A stretch of DNA of 64,000 nt. It comes from Phoenix dactylifera (taxonomy: Eukaryota > Streptophyta > Magnoliopsida > Arecales > Arecaceae). The stretch is taken from positions 3,599,154 to 3,663,153 of the forward strand of contig NC_052407.1 in the NCBI RefSeq assembly GCF_009389715.1, read 5' to 3'. Made by a program: the position numbers and the translations under genes. Numbering within the stretch: position 1 is the first letter of the stretch; the number at the start of each line of letters is the position of its first letter. The notes under the pieces are model-generated. The model saw only the letters and a list, made by a program, of their open reading frames with translations, made no database searches and had not been told where the DNA came from. Positions 25,501 through 38,215 of this stretch are shown piece after piece.

Positions 25501-27348
25501 AAGTAACTCTCAATGCTCTTTGTTGATCCACCACGAAAACCAGGATGCATCTGTGAAGGCATTTATATATATGTGATGTACATATGCATGTCAGACTCTG
25601 ATTCATCCTTATCTATGTGACTCATGCAGAGTGGTCTTTGTATTTGTGTACTTTTGCATAAAAGATATTATTTGATCTATGAGCCATTTGTTCTAAGCCA
25701 TCCAGTTCTTTTGTTGGTTTAGGAGTCTGCTGACTTGCAATGGGTAATATTTCTAGCTTTCTGCTCAGCCTAGAAGCAACATTTATAGAGAACTGTCTTG
25801 TGAAGAAGAATGTAGTCTATAATGCATTAATATAACCATAGATTTATATATATAAATATATAATCGGGGAATGGTGTATTTGTACATGCCAACATCAGTA
25901 TTCGTTTCCTAGTCTGACCCCTAGTTTGCATTTGGAGGTACTTGGTCTATCAGTCTTCCTCTTCCATATTCTTTGAAACCAACATTCTGTTGTTGGTTTT
26001 TGTTCAAAGACATGATATAGGACTCATTGCTTGTGGTACTGCAGAGATGGAATCGCTGCATGTTTTGATTTCAGGCTGGGTTGGCTGTACTTTTTCTGTT
26101 ACAAAGTCATGCTACTCATGAAAATTTCGCATCATTGAGGTCGCATTAGTTGTTTATTACTGAGAAATAATTAGAAACAATTAGCATTATTTTGTCAGCA
26201 TTTTATTAAAATATGGTCTAAGCATTCTTGAGACCTTTGTATAATGATGAAGAACAATAAATTTTCTCAAACACAAGATTTTAGCGCACATGACTGCAGT
26301 AGGTTTTCAGGCTTCTGCAGAACATTATTGTATTACTAAAAGCAAACTCCCAAGTAGTGTGTGAGCTCTTTTTAGGAGGTCATCCATCTCCATACCATGT
26401 GCACCACATTTAGCACATTCTAGTAAAGGTAAAATAAAAGAAGAGAAAGAGGGTCTATGCCTCCAATAGAACCAGAAAGATCTAATTCATTATGTTGGGC
26501 TTCCCTTTCTCTTATAGAGTTGTAATTACCTGTATGACACCTGATGATATTAGTCTGTCCAAAGACATACACGAACGTGCACGCATAAAGCTTTATACCA
26601 TAAGGACAATCATACAGTGCTGATTATCAAATAAGCAACCCATCCCTCCAAGTTGGGGCACATAGATCAAGCTTACCCAACTTTAGGCAAGTAGGTCAAA
26701 GGTCTTTACAACATAGAGCATCTATAAAAATGTCAGCAGGTTGATTTTCTAATCTAATATGACTAGCTCCCTAGTTGTGTATCCTTGCAAACCACTATCA
26801 GAGGATGGCAGCTTATCTCATTATGATCAGTTCTCAAATGATGAACAGAAACTAATTTAATGCATCATAGCTATGCTAGCATTCGACAACACCACTTGAT
26901 CTGCCCTTTTTATTGTATTTGTTTTTACCATATTTGTGTTGATTGAAGTTGCTTAAACCATATAAGCTGCAGAGACTATGGGATGACGACTGAAATATAC
27001 TTCGAAAACTACTCTGCATGCTTCCAACTGTAAACTGAATTCTTGTAATGCATCTAGATATTTGTTTTCCTGCACGCATTTTGGTAAAGTTGGTCTTCTT
27101 TGCATTTGAGTAGATTATACATTTCTAGATAGCGTTCACATTTTTGTGCTTGTTCCCTCCATGTAAGGACACTGGCTAGTGCATCTGCTCAAGTTCCTGC
27201 TTTGCTTTATAGGTGTATTTGTTCTTTTTTTTCAATTTTCTTCTTATATTAGCATAGTTTACATATATAGAGGCATGGAATAAACTGTCCTGGATTTGAT
27301 TTATATTTTTGGAAAAAAAAATCCTGCTAAAGTATTTGCTGTGAGCAG
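22554..27348 (+). other. Long probable 5' UTR intron of the TZP gene
   Basis: About 4.8 kb without conserved coding sequence, running from GTAAGTAT to an acceptor reading GTGAGCAG|ATCTTG just before the start codon. It is AT-rich with scattered pyrimidine tracts. No transposon ends were recognised. It could instead be partly intergenic. Confidence 0.35.
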
Positions 27349-27374
27349 ATCTTGAAAATTTCTTTGAGGAATCA

Positions 27375-30300
27375 ATGGCAGATATACATGTCTTGGACTC
27401 TGCCGAAAGGTGTAATGAAAGCATAATAAATAAAGATTCAGGTGCAGGTGCAGGTGCAAATGCAGCTTCAAGGGCAGATATGGTATTCATTTCCACCACT
27501 CCTCTCTCAGAACTCGTGTGGTCTCCACACGAGGGACTGAGTCTTAAATATGCTGGTTCCAGTTTAGCTGAAAAGAAAGCCTCTCTTTGTGGAATACAGA
27601 ATCATTCAATATAATAATTTCATCACCGCAGCATACTAATGGTGGGGAGAGTGGCAATGTTGGAGATATTGCTGTGGGGAACATGAAAAATATGCAGATT
27701 GAATTAAATTCTGATAATAGGAATTCTAAAAGAGTAAACCTGCCGAGCTCTCCTAGGAGAACTGTCGACATGCAACCTGCCTTTCTGACAAGGCTATGCG
27801 AACAAGATTCAAGTAAGTGTGAACAAAAACAACTATGTGTCCATTAAACTTCAATTATAAGGATTCTGTAATGTGTGTTTCAGATTCATCACGAAAGCCA
27901 TCTTCACAAGCCCATTCTAATTGCAAATATAATTCTAGTTGCAGGATCTCATGGAGACCTGAACAAAATGGAAGGAGCAATTTTAGATGATAAGTATGAG
28001 CATGATGAGTCAGATAAGAAGGAAACTGGCATATGCCTGCCCAGAAACAGCAAGGGTTTTGGCATCATCGATCCTGAGACAGTTGCAGCTGATACTACTG
28101 ATGATAAGATTTTTATTGCAGGTATTTCCACTGCAAATTCACATTTTTGCTCTATCAGCTCACATCTGAAATATGTACCTTGTCATTGTGTAGGTCCATA
28201 TAATAATGACCTGAGTACCAATTCTATATCATGTAGCCTAAAAGAGCTGAAGCCTGATCAAGCACAGATTGAAGTTGAGTGTGCATCCCATATTGGAACC
28301 TCAAATGACCATCACAAAGAAATGATTAGAATAAAGAAGCACCAGGCATCAGGCTTGGTCGAAGCATCTGCTCATGAAGATTCTATGTTAGCAAAAAATG
28401 GAAGCAATGTGAAATCAGCCTCAAGCTCAGGTTCTGCAGAGTGCGGGGATGCTGGCTTGGAATTAGGTGATGCAGAAGACAATACTGAAAGGATCACTGA
28501 GCAGTCTACTGGCTTCCATATTCTTGGTAAACCATGTTCAGGTGATGTGCTATCTGTAGACATTAATATTATGAGCAAGGTTGGTACGGCTGCGGTGTCG
28601 CAATCTCAGGATGTTGGCAATAATGAAACTTGGCAAGCAAATACAAACACAAAAGATGAGCCTGCTTTATTTGAGTCTCAATCAGCATGCAATGCAAATC
28701 CTAGAAGTCTGAAAAAGGGTAAAGAAAAAGTTCGCTATGTTGAAGACAGTGGGAGAGTTTCAATAGAGAGAGGGGACAGCAATGAAAGTGTTGAAAGCAG
28801 TACTAGCAGAAGTTTAGCATCAACACAGAAACGAGCACGGAGTTGCAACTCAAAGATGTCCCTAGGAAGCAAAAGATCCAAAAAAGAAAGCAATGAGAGC
28901 TCTTGCTCAGGATCTTTTCTCAGAAAAGAAAACTCTTTTATGAATTGGATTTCAACCATAACTAATGGTTTTTCCAGACATGGTCAAATAGCACCTTCCT
29001 TGGCAATTGTTCCAAAATCGTCTAACACTAGGAAAGAAAGCTTGGGTCCTTTTCCCTTGACAGATGATAAAAGCGACAGCATTGCCTGCAGAACAACGGG
29101 TTTTAACTCCATTTTTCAATCTCTCTACTGTCCAAACGTCACCGCACATAGTGGGCCAAATTATCATAATAATCAAAGAGAAGCTGATGCCTTGAAAAAA
29201 CTAGAAGTTATGAGAGAGCAACTGGATTATGGTAATCATGTGGACGGGGATAGTCTGGAATTGAATATAAACATAAACACTACTGTAACAAGTCAGGAGA
29301 CACATGATGTTTCAAAAGAACTTCATGTTACTGGTAAACCTTTTGCCATTGGCAGCCCTCATTCAGTCTGCGATAGGGAGGGTGGCAAATTAGATACTAT
29401 TGTATCTTTTTCAGGTGAGAGGCTTGACCAGGGTACTTATCAAGTGGAGTTTCCATCAAACACAATCATTTTATCTTCCACTAGCTCTACTGTTAATCAG
29501 AAAGTAAAACAGGCTTGCACTGTGAACAACATTGGATCTTCAAGCTCTTCAGCAAAGAGCGGTTCTGGATCTCCTAAAGACAAGGGAACTGGAGTACCTG
29601 GTTCAATTCCAAATAGCTCTTTAAATCAGTTATTCGACAACAGAAGTGGTTTTTGTCAGAACTTATGGATAACTCGGCTGTTGCCAAAAGCTTCGTCACC
29701 AATATTAAATCCAGTACCTTGCAATCTGGGTGCAGGAGCAACTCAGAATCTCAATAATGAAAATAGTATGTTAAGCTCTCCTTCTCAAGGTAAAGTTGCT
29801 CCTGGGAAGGAGCATAAAAATTCAGAGAACTGTAGCCTCTCTTACCTAGAAACAAGAAGGGGTGCTAGAAATGGAGGAATGAAGCCATATCCAACGTGTT
29901 CTACAGATTCATATGATTTAAAGGAGCCAGGGGATCACAAGCTCACATCTAAGCTAAGTCCAATACAACCTTCACAAAGATTTAGAAACTCAGAATCAAT
30001 AGCATCTCTCTTTGCAAAGAGATTGGGTGCCCTTAGACATATCGTGCCTCCAAAAATTTCAGATGGCACATCAAGTGCAGCCATAATCTGCTTCTTTTGT
30101 GGAAAGACTGGTCACAGCTTAAGAGAATGTTCTGAGCTAGTTGAATCTGATCTCGAGGATCTTCTGAAATATATGAATTCACAAGATGGCACAGATATGC
30201 CATTCGGTTTATGCATTCGATGTTTTCAGCTCGACCACTGGGCCATTGCATGTCCGCGTGCATCCTCAAAAGGAAAAATAGCAGTGATAATTCTTTCATT

Positions 30301-33300
30301 GTTAATAATGAGAACTCTGGCAAGGTTGATGGAAGTCATGGACAACATAGTTCTGCGAATTATGATGGAAGAGGTGTTTTATGGTCTGAAGACAAACAGG
30401 AGCATCAGCAGCATGTCAGCATATATGAAATTCCTCCAATAAGAGAGTCAAGAGTGAAGACCAAGCTTGCAGTACATGGAAGCAGCAGTGTTGATGAAGT
30501 TGCAGGCCCTAATACAAGTGGTTTATATTCAAAACCAGTCAACGAGGATCTGGCAGAAAGGAGAATTAAATTGAAGGGCAGGGCTTTGAATTCAGAAGAT
30601 GATGAGTTAAAGGAAAATTGTATAATACCATTCTGTAATTTTATGGCTACTGAAGTACGTGATGAGCCAACTGAAATTTTTGAGACAATAAGGAGGCTTC
30701 GTTTATCTCGCATTGATGTCATCAGGTAGAAGAAAACCTGGAATTTAATGATGATGATGTTGATATCCTAATAGCGGTTTCTGCAGCACTTCTTGCTAGC
30801 AATCACCAATCATGTTGCTCAAAATATAGTTTCCTGCACTAATTTCCTTGAAGCATATGTTCTTCTAGGATGCATCAAAATCATGAATGTTTTGACTTTT
30901 CATAATGTATGCTTGCTGATGTAAAACATTACCCTGCAGCATATTGATAATGAAATCAATATAAATATTTATCAGGGTGAGCATGACCATGAAGTCCACT
31001 TTAAGGACTTGATGGCTATGTCCGTGTGATAGTTGCTATGATTTTACACATATAGAGTTATTAGTTCTATGTATTTACTTTTCAGTAACATTTTTTTTGG
31101 TAACAGTACATGTTTTAGTATTTGCATTGCCACGTTGTAGGACATTGTCATGAAGTTTGTCTTTCTTAGTTATGCACAGAGGCAACCCATTGTACAAGAG
31201 AGCTATTTTTATTCTAGACATATATGAAAAATATGATCTAGAATGTGGATGTTCGTAAGTCCAAATAGTTTATGAAGACTGGAAGTTTGTCTAAGTGACA
31301 AATTTCTTGTCCTTGCTACAATTATAAGGGAGTTGTGTAGTGAGATACTGATGATCTGGAAATACATAACAATGGTCCTACTTCTCTACTCTTTGATTTT
31401 TATGACATGATCATACACTGAAGATACATTCTTCAGAAAATCTGGAATTAGATAGAAATTTTGAAGTCGGAGTATGATTTAAAGACAAAATACTTGATCA
31501 AGTGAGCAATCACAATGTCTGCAAATTGTATTCTATCAGGTGACACAAGTTACCAGTTTTCAATAATGTTTTTGCTAATCTCAGCCACATGCATTAATAA
31601 AATTATTTGGAAAGAAATTGGTTAAAAGGTCTTTTGCTTTATATAGTAGTTACTAATTATTATGTATTAGTGCAGACTGGTGGCTTGTTCTCTTGCCAAT
31701 AAAATGAATTGTTTTTTATTTGTTTTTCCTGACTGAATCTTGTTCTTCTTTTACACTAAAGAGACAGGCATTGCTGAAATGCATATTTTCTTGAGTTAAT
31801 GGTTCAATAATTACTATGATTGCTAATATAAATTTACCTTGTTTGGCTTTTCTTTTCCCTAGGAAATGCCTGTCTCAATTATATCTTCAGCTTCAGAAAC
31901 TAAGTTGCAGATAGGTTTTTAGTTTTGGTAATGGACCCTGTAGCTTGCTGGTATGGGCTGGGTTCAACCCTGTATCAATGCATGGTACATGTTGGAGGTG
32001 AGACAGCAGCTATACGGCTGTACCATGTGTCAGCACAGTACCGTATTGAGCCCTCATACTGTGCCGGTATCTTATTGGGGTGGTATAGTATGCCAAATGG
32101 CAGGCAGTACTAGTGAGTACGGAAAACCTTGTTATAGTTTGAGCTTTAAGACCCTGGTGCATTGCAGATATATAATCCAAAGAACTTTTTACTGGTCCAT
32201 GTAATTACTAAATCATGAAATAGATGGAATTGGATAACTTTCCTAAGTCATATTTATCAATGTTAGGAAATAATTATGATGCCTAAATTCTGTAATATTT
32301 TCTTAGGTCCCTGTTGTTTGGTTCCTTTAAAGGGGTCAGGTAGGATAGGTTCATGGAGATTTAATTGTTCTTATTTCAAATATCCTATTTTTGTAATTAC
32401 TAATCATTATTGTAATCTATGAATTTTATAGGTTGCTGAAATCACCAGTTGCCCAATTTAGCGTAGAAGGTTTTTTCGTGCGCCTGCGGCTCGGAAAGTG
32501 GGAGGAAGGACTGGGGGGAACAGGGTATCATGTGGCTCGCATTAATGGTGACATTCTACCCTTCCCGCTCCTTGTTTGTGAAATAGTAGATTATCTCTTA
32601 CGATCTTTATCAAAAATTGCTTATCTTTTTTATTTCTGAAAGAAAGGTAATAGTTGATGTTAGACATAAAATCAGTGCCATCTAAGATTGACTTGCAGAT
32701 TTATTTTTCATTCAGAACTTTTACAATGGTATTTCTTTGATTTCACAGGTACAAGTTTTGGAAACTGCCTTTCTGTAAGCATAGGGAGTTCCACATGCCT
32801 TGTGAAATATCATACTGTGGTCTGATGATGATTTTCTTGAGGTAACATTTACAGCTTAGGATTCTATCTATTACTATGTCTATTGACTATTGTCAAGTGC
32901 TATGCTCCAACGTCCAACCCACTTCATGGACACAACAGCCTTTTTTAAACATGATGTAGCAGAATTTGCAGCCTTTCAGTTTTTATGCTATGGTCCTGTT
33001 GTTAAGAAACTTATAATTGTTTCACATTTCCTCCTTTTGCTCAAGTGGTCAGGTTGATCCTGAAATTATCATTATCTTGTTGGTGGAATAAGTTAGCTGT
33101 CTGTTTGAAATTCACCCTCATTCTTCTTGTTTCATCATAGACCAGACCTTTCCGAGTATCTTGACACGAGTGTCTTAAAATTATATTTGTCAAGACTCAC
33201 ATGCTGGTCAGCGAGCCTTGCCTTCGACATGCCTTTCTCAGCACCATCAGTAGAGATTCATATATGATTGTGCGAACTTAAAGCTTTTGCAGGAGATTTT

Positions 33301-34126
33301 TGATATCAACTTGGTAATGTTCAATTGATAGAAAGCAGAAGCTAAGAAATAATTATGGGGTTGATGACTGCATCTTTAGGGGCCTATTTGGATGCTGCCG
33401 TACCATATCCATATTATTGGTTGATAGTCATTTAAACAAATTTTAGTTATATATCTTTTTCCTATCGAGTGCATGATGGAAGCAACCTCGAAGTACAGAA
33501 GTGAAGGAAGCTAGAATTGCATGCAGGTTATCCAATGGTGTTAGCATTAGGCTTAGCAGGCTAAGCAGCAGCCAAGCAGAGATCTTAGGTGCTGTTCCTG
33601 ATCGACCTGCTCTTTATAAATGGTACATTGTTTGGTGTTTAATGCCTCAGTGCTTTGTTCCTTGTATCTGTTGGGACCTGATAGTGGAGCCTTTGTTATA
33701 GACCTCCTCTCTCCCTTGAGTACTTATTTAATTTTCTAGATGAAATTTGTCCTGGGAACACCATGGTTTACTCTTCTTTTGTCTACTCTTTAAATCATCC
33801 TGATTTATCTTTATGCCAAACTATATTTCATTTCTCCAAATATGTCTTATATTTGCATTTTAAGCCATTTAATTCATTATCCCATTAATTTGTTTTTTTT
33901 ATTGAAAAATTTGAAATTTGAAGAAGGCTCCAAAATCTTCTGTGTTTCAGGTCAGATTAATCAGTGATTCTAATGCTCATCCATAATTATTGATTTTGCT
34001 GGTGCTTGGTGATTGCAGGATGAACTAAAGGACTGGTTGTCTGCTATCATGAAAGGAGATGGTGAACTGCCCTCAAGAGAAGAGTTGAACAAGAAACTTA
34101 GTGAGAGGGCGGAGCTTGGATTCTAG
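27375..34126 (+). CDS. TZP: TZP: tandem zinc knuckle / PLUS3 nuclear protein, frame interrupted by indels
   Basis: In Arabidopsis, TZP is a nuclear light-signalling protein that associates with phytochromes and chromatin and promotes growth and flowering. Exons: 27375-27812, 27945-30725, 32432-32547, 32749-32841 and 34019-34126, all with GT..AG borders; about 1178 residues if the frame were continuous. Near the N-terminus is the family motif LSELVWSPHEGLSLKYA. The long, serine-rich middle is disordered. Two CX2CX4HX4C knuckles follow (CFFCGKTGHSLREC and CIRCFQLDHWAIAC). The PLUS3 domain is spread over the last exons (GFFVRLRLGKWEEGLGGTGY, FLE|DELKDWLSAI, ending RAELGF). Three single-base frame breaks occur: about 27587 (loss), about 30268 (loss) and about 32819 (gain, or loss of two). 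All sit in or beside short homopolymers. The gene is either recently inactivated or carries consensus errors. The intron 30726-32431 contains a GTAC-rich repeat. Confidence 0.82.
31925..32125. repeat. GTAC-rich dispersed element, copy in a TZP intron
   Basis: A dense run of GTAC/GGTA motifs (GCATGGTACATG, GCACAGTACCG, GTGCCGGTATC, GGTGGTATAGTATGCC, GCAGTACTAGTGAGTACGG) resembles the pieces at 49225-49440 and 50790-50945. Ends are not defined. Confidence 0.45.
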
Positions 34127-34645
34127 AAACAAATGATCAACCAATGATATGCCTCTAAGATATCCTGTTGCCTTCAAGAAAAAACTTGAATCTGATCCAG
34201 ATTGCTTAAGATTACTTAGAATTGAGGTCACACCTCAACCGAGCTATATTAATCATCTCAATTAGTTGGATAATTATAAAAGTAGCTGCCAAAAGAGAGA
34301 TTGTTGTGCCAGTCTTAAAGAGGTGCTGCATAAAATAGTTGGTGGATATGATTACAAGGTATGGCATGAATAGATATTAACTGTATTGGTGTGTTACATG
34401 AAGAATAGCTGGTAAATTTCAAGTGTGGTATTATTTATGTTGTAAAAAAAAAAAACTAGTTCTGATACTTGTGCAGAGATACTCTATTGTCTTTGAATCC
34501 TTTCCATCACTTCTCTTGATCCAAGAACATCAATGTGTGTTTCAAATATTAGTTAATCGGAAGTTGGAATGGTGAGAATGGGTTAAGAAGCTTTGGTTAA
34601 TCGTCATTTCACTCACATATCCACATCAATATATTGGATTCCTGG
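34127..34645 (+). other. Probable TZP 3' UTR and flank
   Basis: About 500 bp after the stop codon, with no coding signal, ending at the target duplication of the next LTR element. Confidence 0.4.
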
Positions 34646-36583
34646 TGTTAAAATATTTACAGAAGAGGAGGAAAATAAAAGAAAATGAGAGAAATATGAT
34701 TTTATTTCTCTATTCCGTCATATTAGGTACATCTCGGAGGTTATATATATTCATGCACATATTCCATATAAGAAAAATAATATGAATTAATATAGTTTAT
34801 GCTAATAAAGAAAAATAATACTTGTTAATATTAGTTGTTATGTGATCCTAAAATCATTCTAACAAGATTATGCTGACAAAGAAAAATAATAGTGATCGAT
34901 AAAAGATCGCGCTAACAAAAAAAATAATACTGACGATACAGGATCACGCTAATAAAAAAAAAATAATATAGGCTGATACGTGATCTCTAAAATTATGCTA
35001 ACATTCCTTTTCAAACTCAAAATAGTACTATAGGTGCCAACTTGAGTTTGAAAACTAGATCACGAATGTACCTAGAAACTAACCTACTAGATCAAGAGCT
35101 GAAGTAGCAGCTTAGAAACTAACGTGATACACTAAGAACTGACATAGCAGCACAGAGGATGATATGGTGATAGATCAAGAGTTGATGTGGCAGTATATAA
35201 CCTGATGTGGCAGAATAGAGCCTGATGTGGCAGACCATGAGCTGTTATAGCAGCTTAGAAGTTAATATAACAGATTAGGAGTTGATATAACAACTCAAAA
35301 ACCGATATGACAGGCTGATGTTCCAAAACCAATGTGACAATACAGAATTTGATATTGTAGAATAGAAGCTGGCATAGCAGCTTAAAAACTGATGCGACAG
35401 ACTAAGAAGCTTACGTAGCAAACTGATATGTTTGATAATGTTGACGTAGCTAACTGACACAGCAAACTAATGTGTCTACTGACACAGGTGACTAACATAG
35501 CAGATTGGTGTGCCTGACTAACGTGACATACTAACATATCTGTCAATGTGGCTGATTGACTTATCTGATAATATGACTGCGAGAAGACACATAAAAGATG
35601 ATAGTTGCAGCGAGAACAGAGCTTAAAGAGAAGACAACCGAAGGTCGACAATCCTCGTAGACAAAGGCACCATGGAAGAGAAGCAATTGGCTGATTGACT
35701 TGTCTGATGATGTGGCAACAAGAAGATATATAAAAGATAACAGTTGCAGCGAGGATAGAGCTCAAAAAGAAGGTAACTAAAGGTCAACGATCCTCGTAGA
35801 TGGAGGCACCATGGAAGAAGAGCAAATAACTTTGAACTGGATGGTGAAGGAGCCGAAGGCAGCAAATAAAATTGGAGGTAGAGAGAATGGGACTAAGCAA
35901 TAGTAAGGAAAGACGACCAAAGATTTAAAGCTGAGGAGACAGGCGATGGTGAGAAGCAGCGGATCCATAGAAAACAAAAGATCTTTGGATATTAATCTAC
36001 CATAAATAGAGAATATGCAGATCTGCTAATGAGAACAATATTGATTCATTAGGAAATAGAGGATCTGCGGAGAAACAGAGTATCTATAGATTGACCAAAA
36101 AATAAAAAATTTTTGAGTATTAATTCATCCAAAAATAGAAATTGATAGATTGGCAATAGTGGTCTTCAAAGATTCTAAATACGGCAACTGTGGCTATAAC
36201 AAAGGCGGAAGAGAGAGTGGCAGCAATTAGGTGATTTGTGGTTCTAATACCATGTTAAAATATTTGCAGAAGAAGAGAAAAACAAGAGAAAAAGCGAAAA
36301 AAATGATTTTATTTCTTTGTTCTGTCACATTCGGTACATCTCAGGAGTTATATATACTCGTATATAAACTCAATACAAGAAAAATAATATAGACTGATAT
36401 AAAATTATGTTAATTAAAAAAACAATACTCGCTGATATAAGGTGCTATGTAATTCCTAAAATTACTCTAATAAGATCGTGCTAACAAAGAAAAATAATAC
36501 TAATGATACATGATCACACTAACAAAAAAAAAATAATATGGATTAATACAAGTTATTATGCGATTTCTAAAATTATGCTCACA
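34646..36583 (-). mobile_element. Complete non-autonomous LTR retrotransposon with CCTGG target duplications
   Basis: Two related LTRs in direct order, 34646-35003 and 36253-36583, bound a 1249-bp internal region. Read on the minus strand, the 5' LTR begins TGTGAGCATAATTTTAGAAA (from 36583). The primer-binding site reads TGGTATTAGAAC (plus 36240-36251), a variant of the initiator tRNA-Met complement. The polypurine tract TTTGAAAAGGAA abuts the 3' LTR at 35003. The flanks are identical 5-mers: CCTGG at 34641-34645 and 36584-36588. No gag or pol is encoded; the interior is filled with short degenerate repeats. It is inserted just downstream of TZP, in the opposite orientation. Confidence 0.85.
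35583..35815 (-). repeat. Internal direct duplication of about 120 bp in the LTR element
   Basis: Two adjacent copies carry AAAAGAT(G/A)A(T/C)AGTTGCAGCGAG, then ATCCTCGTAGA and GGCACCATGGAAGA. The weaker repeats before it (35100-35560) follow a CTGATGTGGCAGA-like pattern. Minus-strand frames across this region are products of the repeat, not genes. Confidence 0.65.
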
Positions 36584-36881
36584 CCTGGACCTATTAGCTG
36601 TCAACCTCAACATGAGCCTCTTAAATCCTATTCATGTTGTTTTGATTTGGATGTGGCACGAAGAACTCAGTGCGGCAAATTTGATTTTCGGATTATTCGG
36701 TCAATGGCAAGGCCTGTTTGGTCTGTCTGATCTGTTACGCGGTGGACAATATGGCATCAGCTATTTTGACCGAAAATTTTCCTTTCCAAATTAATGCTTA
36801 GATACAATTGTTTCATCCGATAATTTTAGAATCTCGTGATGTAGAATTCATAAAGTTATGAACATTAAAAAGAAACACCTG

Positions 36882-36883
<2 letters not shown>

Positions 36884-36969
<86 letters not shown>
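36884..36969. repeat. (TA)n microsatellite, about 86 bp
   Basis: An uninterrupted AT dinucleotide run. Frames through it give alternating Ile-Tyr and are artefacts. Confidence 0.95.
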
Positions 36970-36971
<2 letters not shown>

Positions 36972-37038
36972 ATGAATCGAAAAAGATTGTATAAAAAAAA
37001 AAAACTTTTTGAGTTTGGCTACCAATCACCCATCCGAT

Positions 37039-37340
37039 ACCACCGAGGTGGTAGCACGGTTGGAACGGGGCCAAGATTCCACCGGAGTGGCCTAAATTCG
37101 AAATGCGCGGGTGTCGATTAAATGCAAAGATCGGATGCCTCCCGTCTGGTTTGCCCAGTAGAGACGTCATCTGGTCTGCCGGTACTGGAGTAACGTACTC
37201 ACACGTGAAAGAAGGTGCCACGTTGGTGAGGCTCCCCACGGGTCGGAGAGGGTATGAGTGTATTGTCTATCCACATTGGACATTTTCTGGTGAAAGAAAA
37301 GCCCAGTGGGGACTGCTATACTGGTGGAGTTTATTCCGCG
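37039..37340 (+). mobile_element. tRNA-like SINE with 17-bp target duplications
   Basis: The element is flanked by identical copies of CCAATCACCCATCCGAT (37022-37038 and 37341-37357). It begins ACCACCGAGGTGGTAGCACGG, where TGGTAGCACGGTTGG fits a pol III A box. About 40 bp on, AAATTCGAAATGCG fits a degenerate B box. Its 302-bp length is typical of plant SINEs. The 3' end is T-rich but short (GGAGTTTATTCC). The long exact duplication shows insertion through a LINE-type mechanism. Confidence 0.65.
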
Positions 37341-37886
37341 CCAATCACCCATCCGATCACCAAATATTGGGCTAATGCGGAAGTTGGGAATTGGTATGGT
37401 ACACAGGCAGGTCAATCGTATCAGTCGGTCTCTATTTATCACTGGTTACCATTTTGGATCGGTGATCCGGAAGGCGACCTCTTGCGTTTACTTTTTCTTT
37501 GAGTTTATTCTCTGCAGATCAAGTTGGTCTACTTGATAAGTAAAGACCCATGATTGGTTTACCATGCGTATCCCATGATTAAAGTGCAGCACTAAAACAG
37601 TTGAGTTCAATGATTGCCAATTAATATATTTGGCTTCCCAAAATTATCCCATGTTTAAAGTGTGGCAGTAAACTACAAAGTTCGTTGATTACTAATTAAT
37701 CACGCAAATGTGGTGGAAGACAGCTGGGCGAGTGGAAAGAAAAGAGGTCGCTCAAGTTTGATGCCAACTGGAACCTATAATTAATTTATAACCAGACTCG
37801 TAACTAATTTCTAGCAAATGTATGTAGATTTCTAACTTTTGATAGGAGATTTGAGAAAGTGTTTCTATATTCAAAACCTTATTTTG

Positions 37887-38215
37887 ATATAACAACTCAG
37901 AACCTTACTCAAAAAGATTAGTCGGAAGGTATTATTTAATTTGTTGGGACTATATAAGTACCCAAGATCTATCCAATAAATAACCGATGTTACTTTCTTC
38001 GTTTAAATCCTGATGTCCTCATCAGGCTAAGATTCAAATTCATTTAAATCTAATCACAAGCATCACAATCGGTCTGTGGTCAGTCTCAATAAATCTGTGT
38101 TGCAGTGTCTCCTATTTCATATAGATTATGGGTCGGATCCGCTCTAATACTATTTATAAAAAATACAGAACCTCATCAAAAAAAAGCTAATCGAAAAGTA
38201 TTATTTAGATTTCTC
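37887..38215 (-). mobile_element. TRIM (miniature LTR retrotransposon)
   Basis: On the minus strand the order is: a partial 5' LTR (38215-38153, ending GATGAGGTTCTGTATTTT), a degenerate primer-binding site TAGTATTAGAGC (38152-38141), an interior of only about 145 bp, a polypurine tract AAACGAAGAAAG, and a 3' LTR (37994-37887) from AACATCGGTTATTTATTGG to GAGTTGTTATA. The 3' LTR matches the solo copies at 3234-3351 and 63299-63394. The first half of the 5' LTR is missing or too diverged to see. Confidence 0.65.

Noticed and set aside
27884-27944. A further frameshift in TZP just after the first coding intron
   Set aside because: Using the acceptor TTGCAG at 27944 instead of TTTCAG at 27883 joins the exons in frame, so no break is needed there.
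35275-35977. Minus-strand frames inside the LTR element (Ser/Leu-rich)
   Set aside because: They overlap in several frames and arise from the internal duplication and GATGTGGCAGA-like repeats.
36813-37239. Ile-Tyr repeat frames
   Set aside because: Products of the (TA)n microsatellite.
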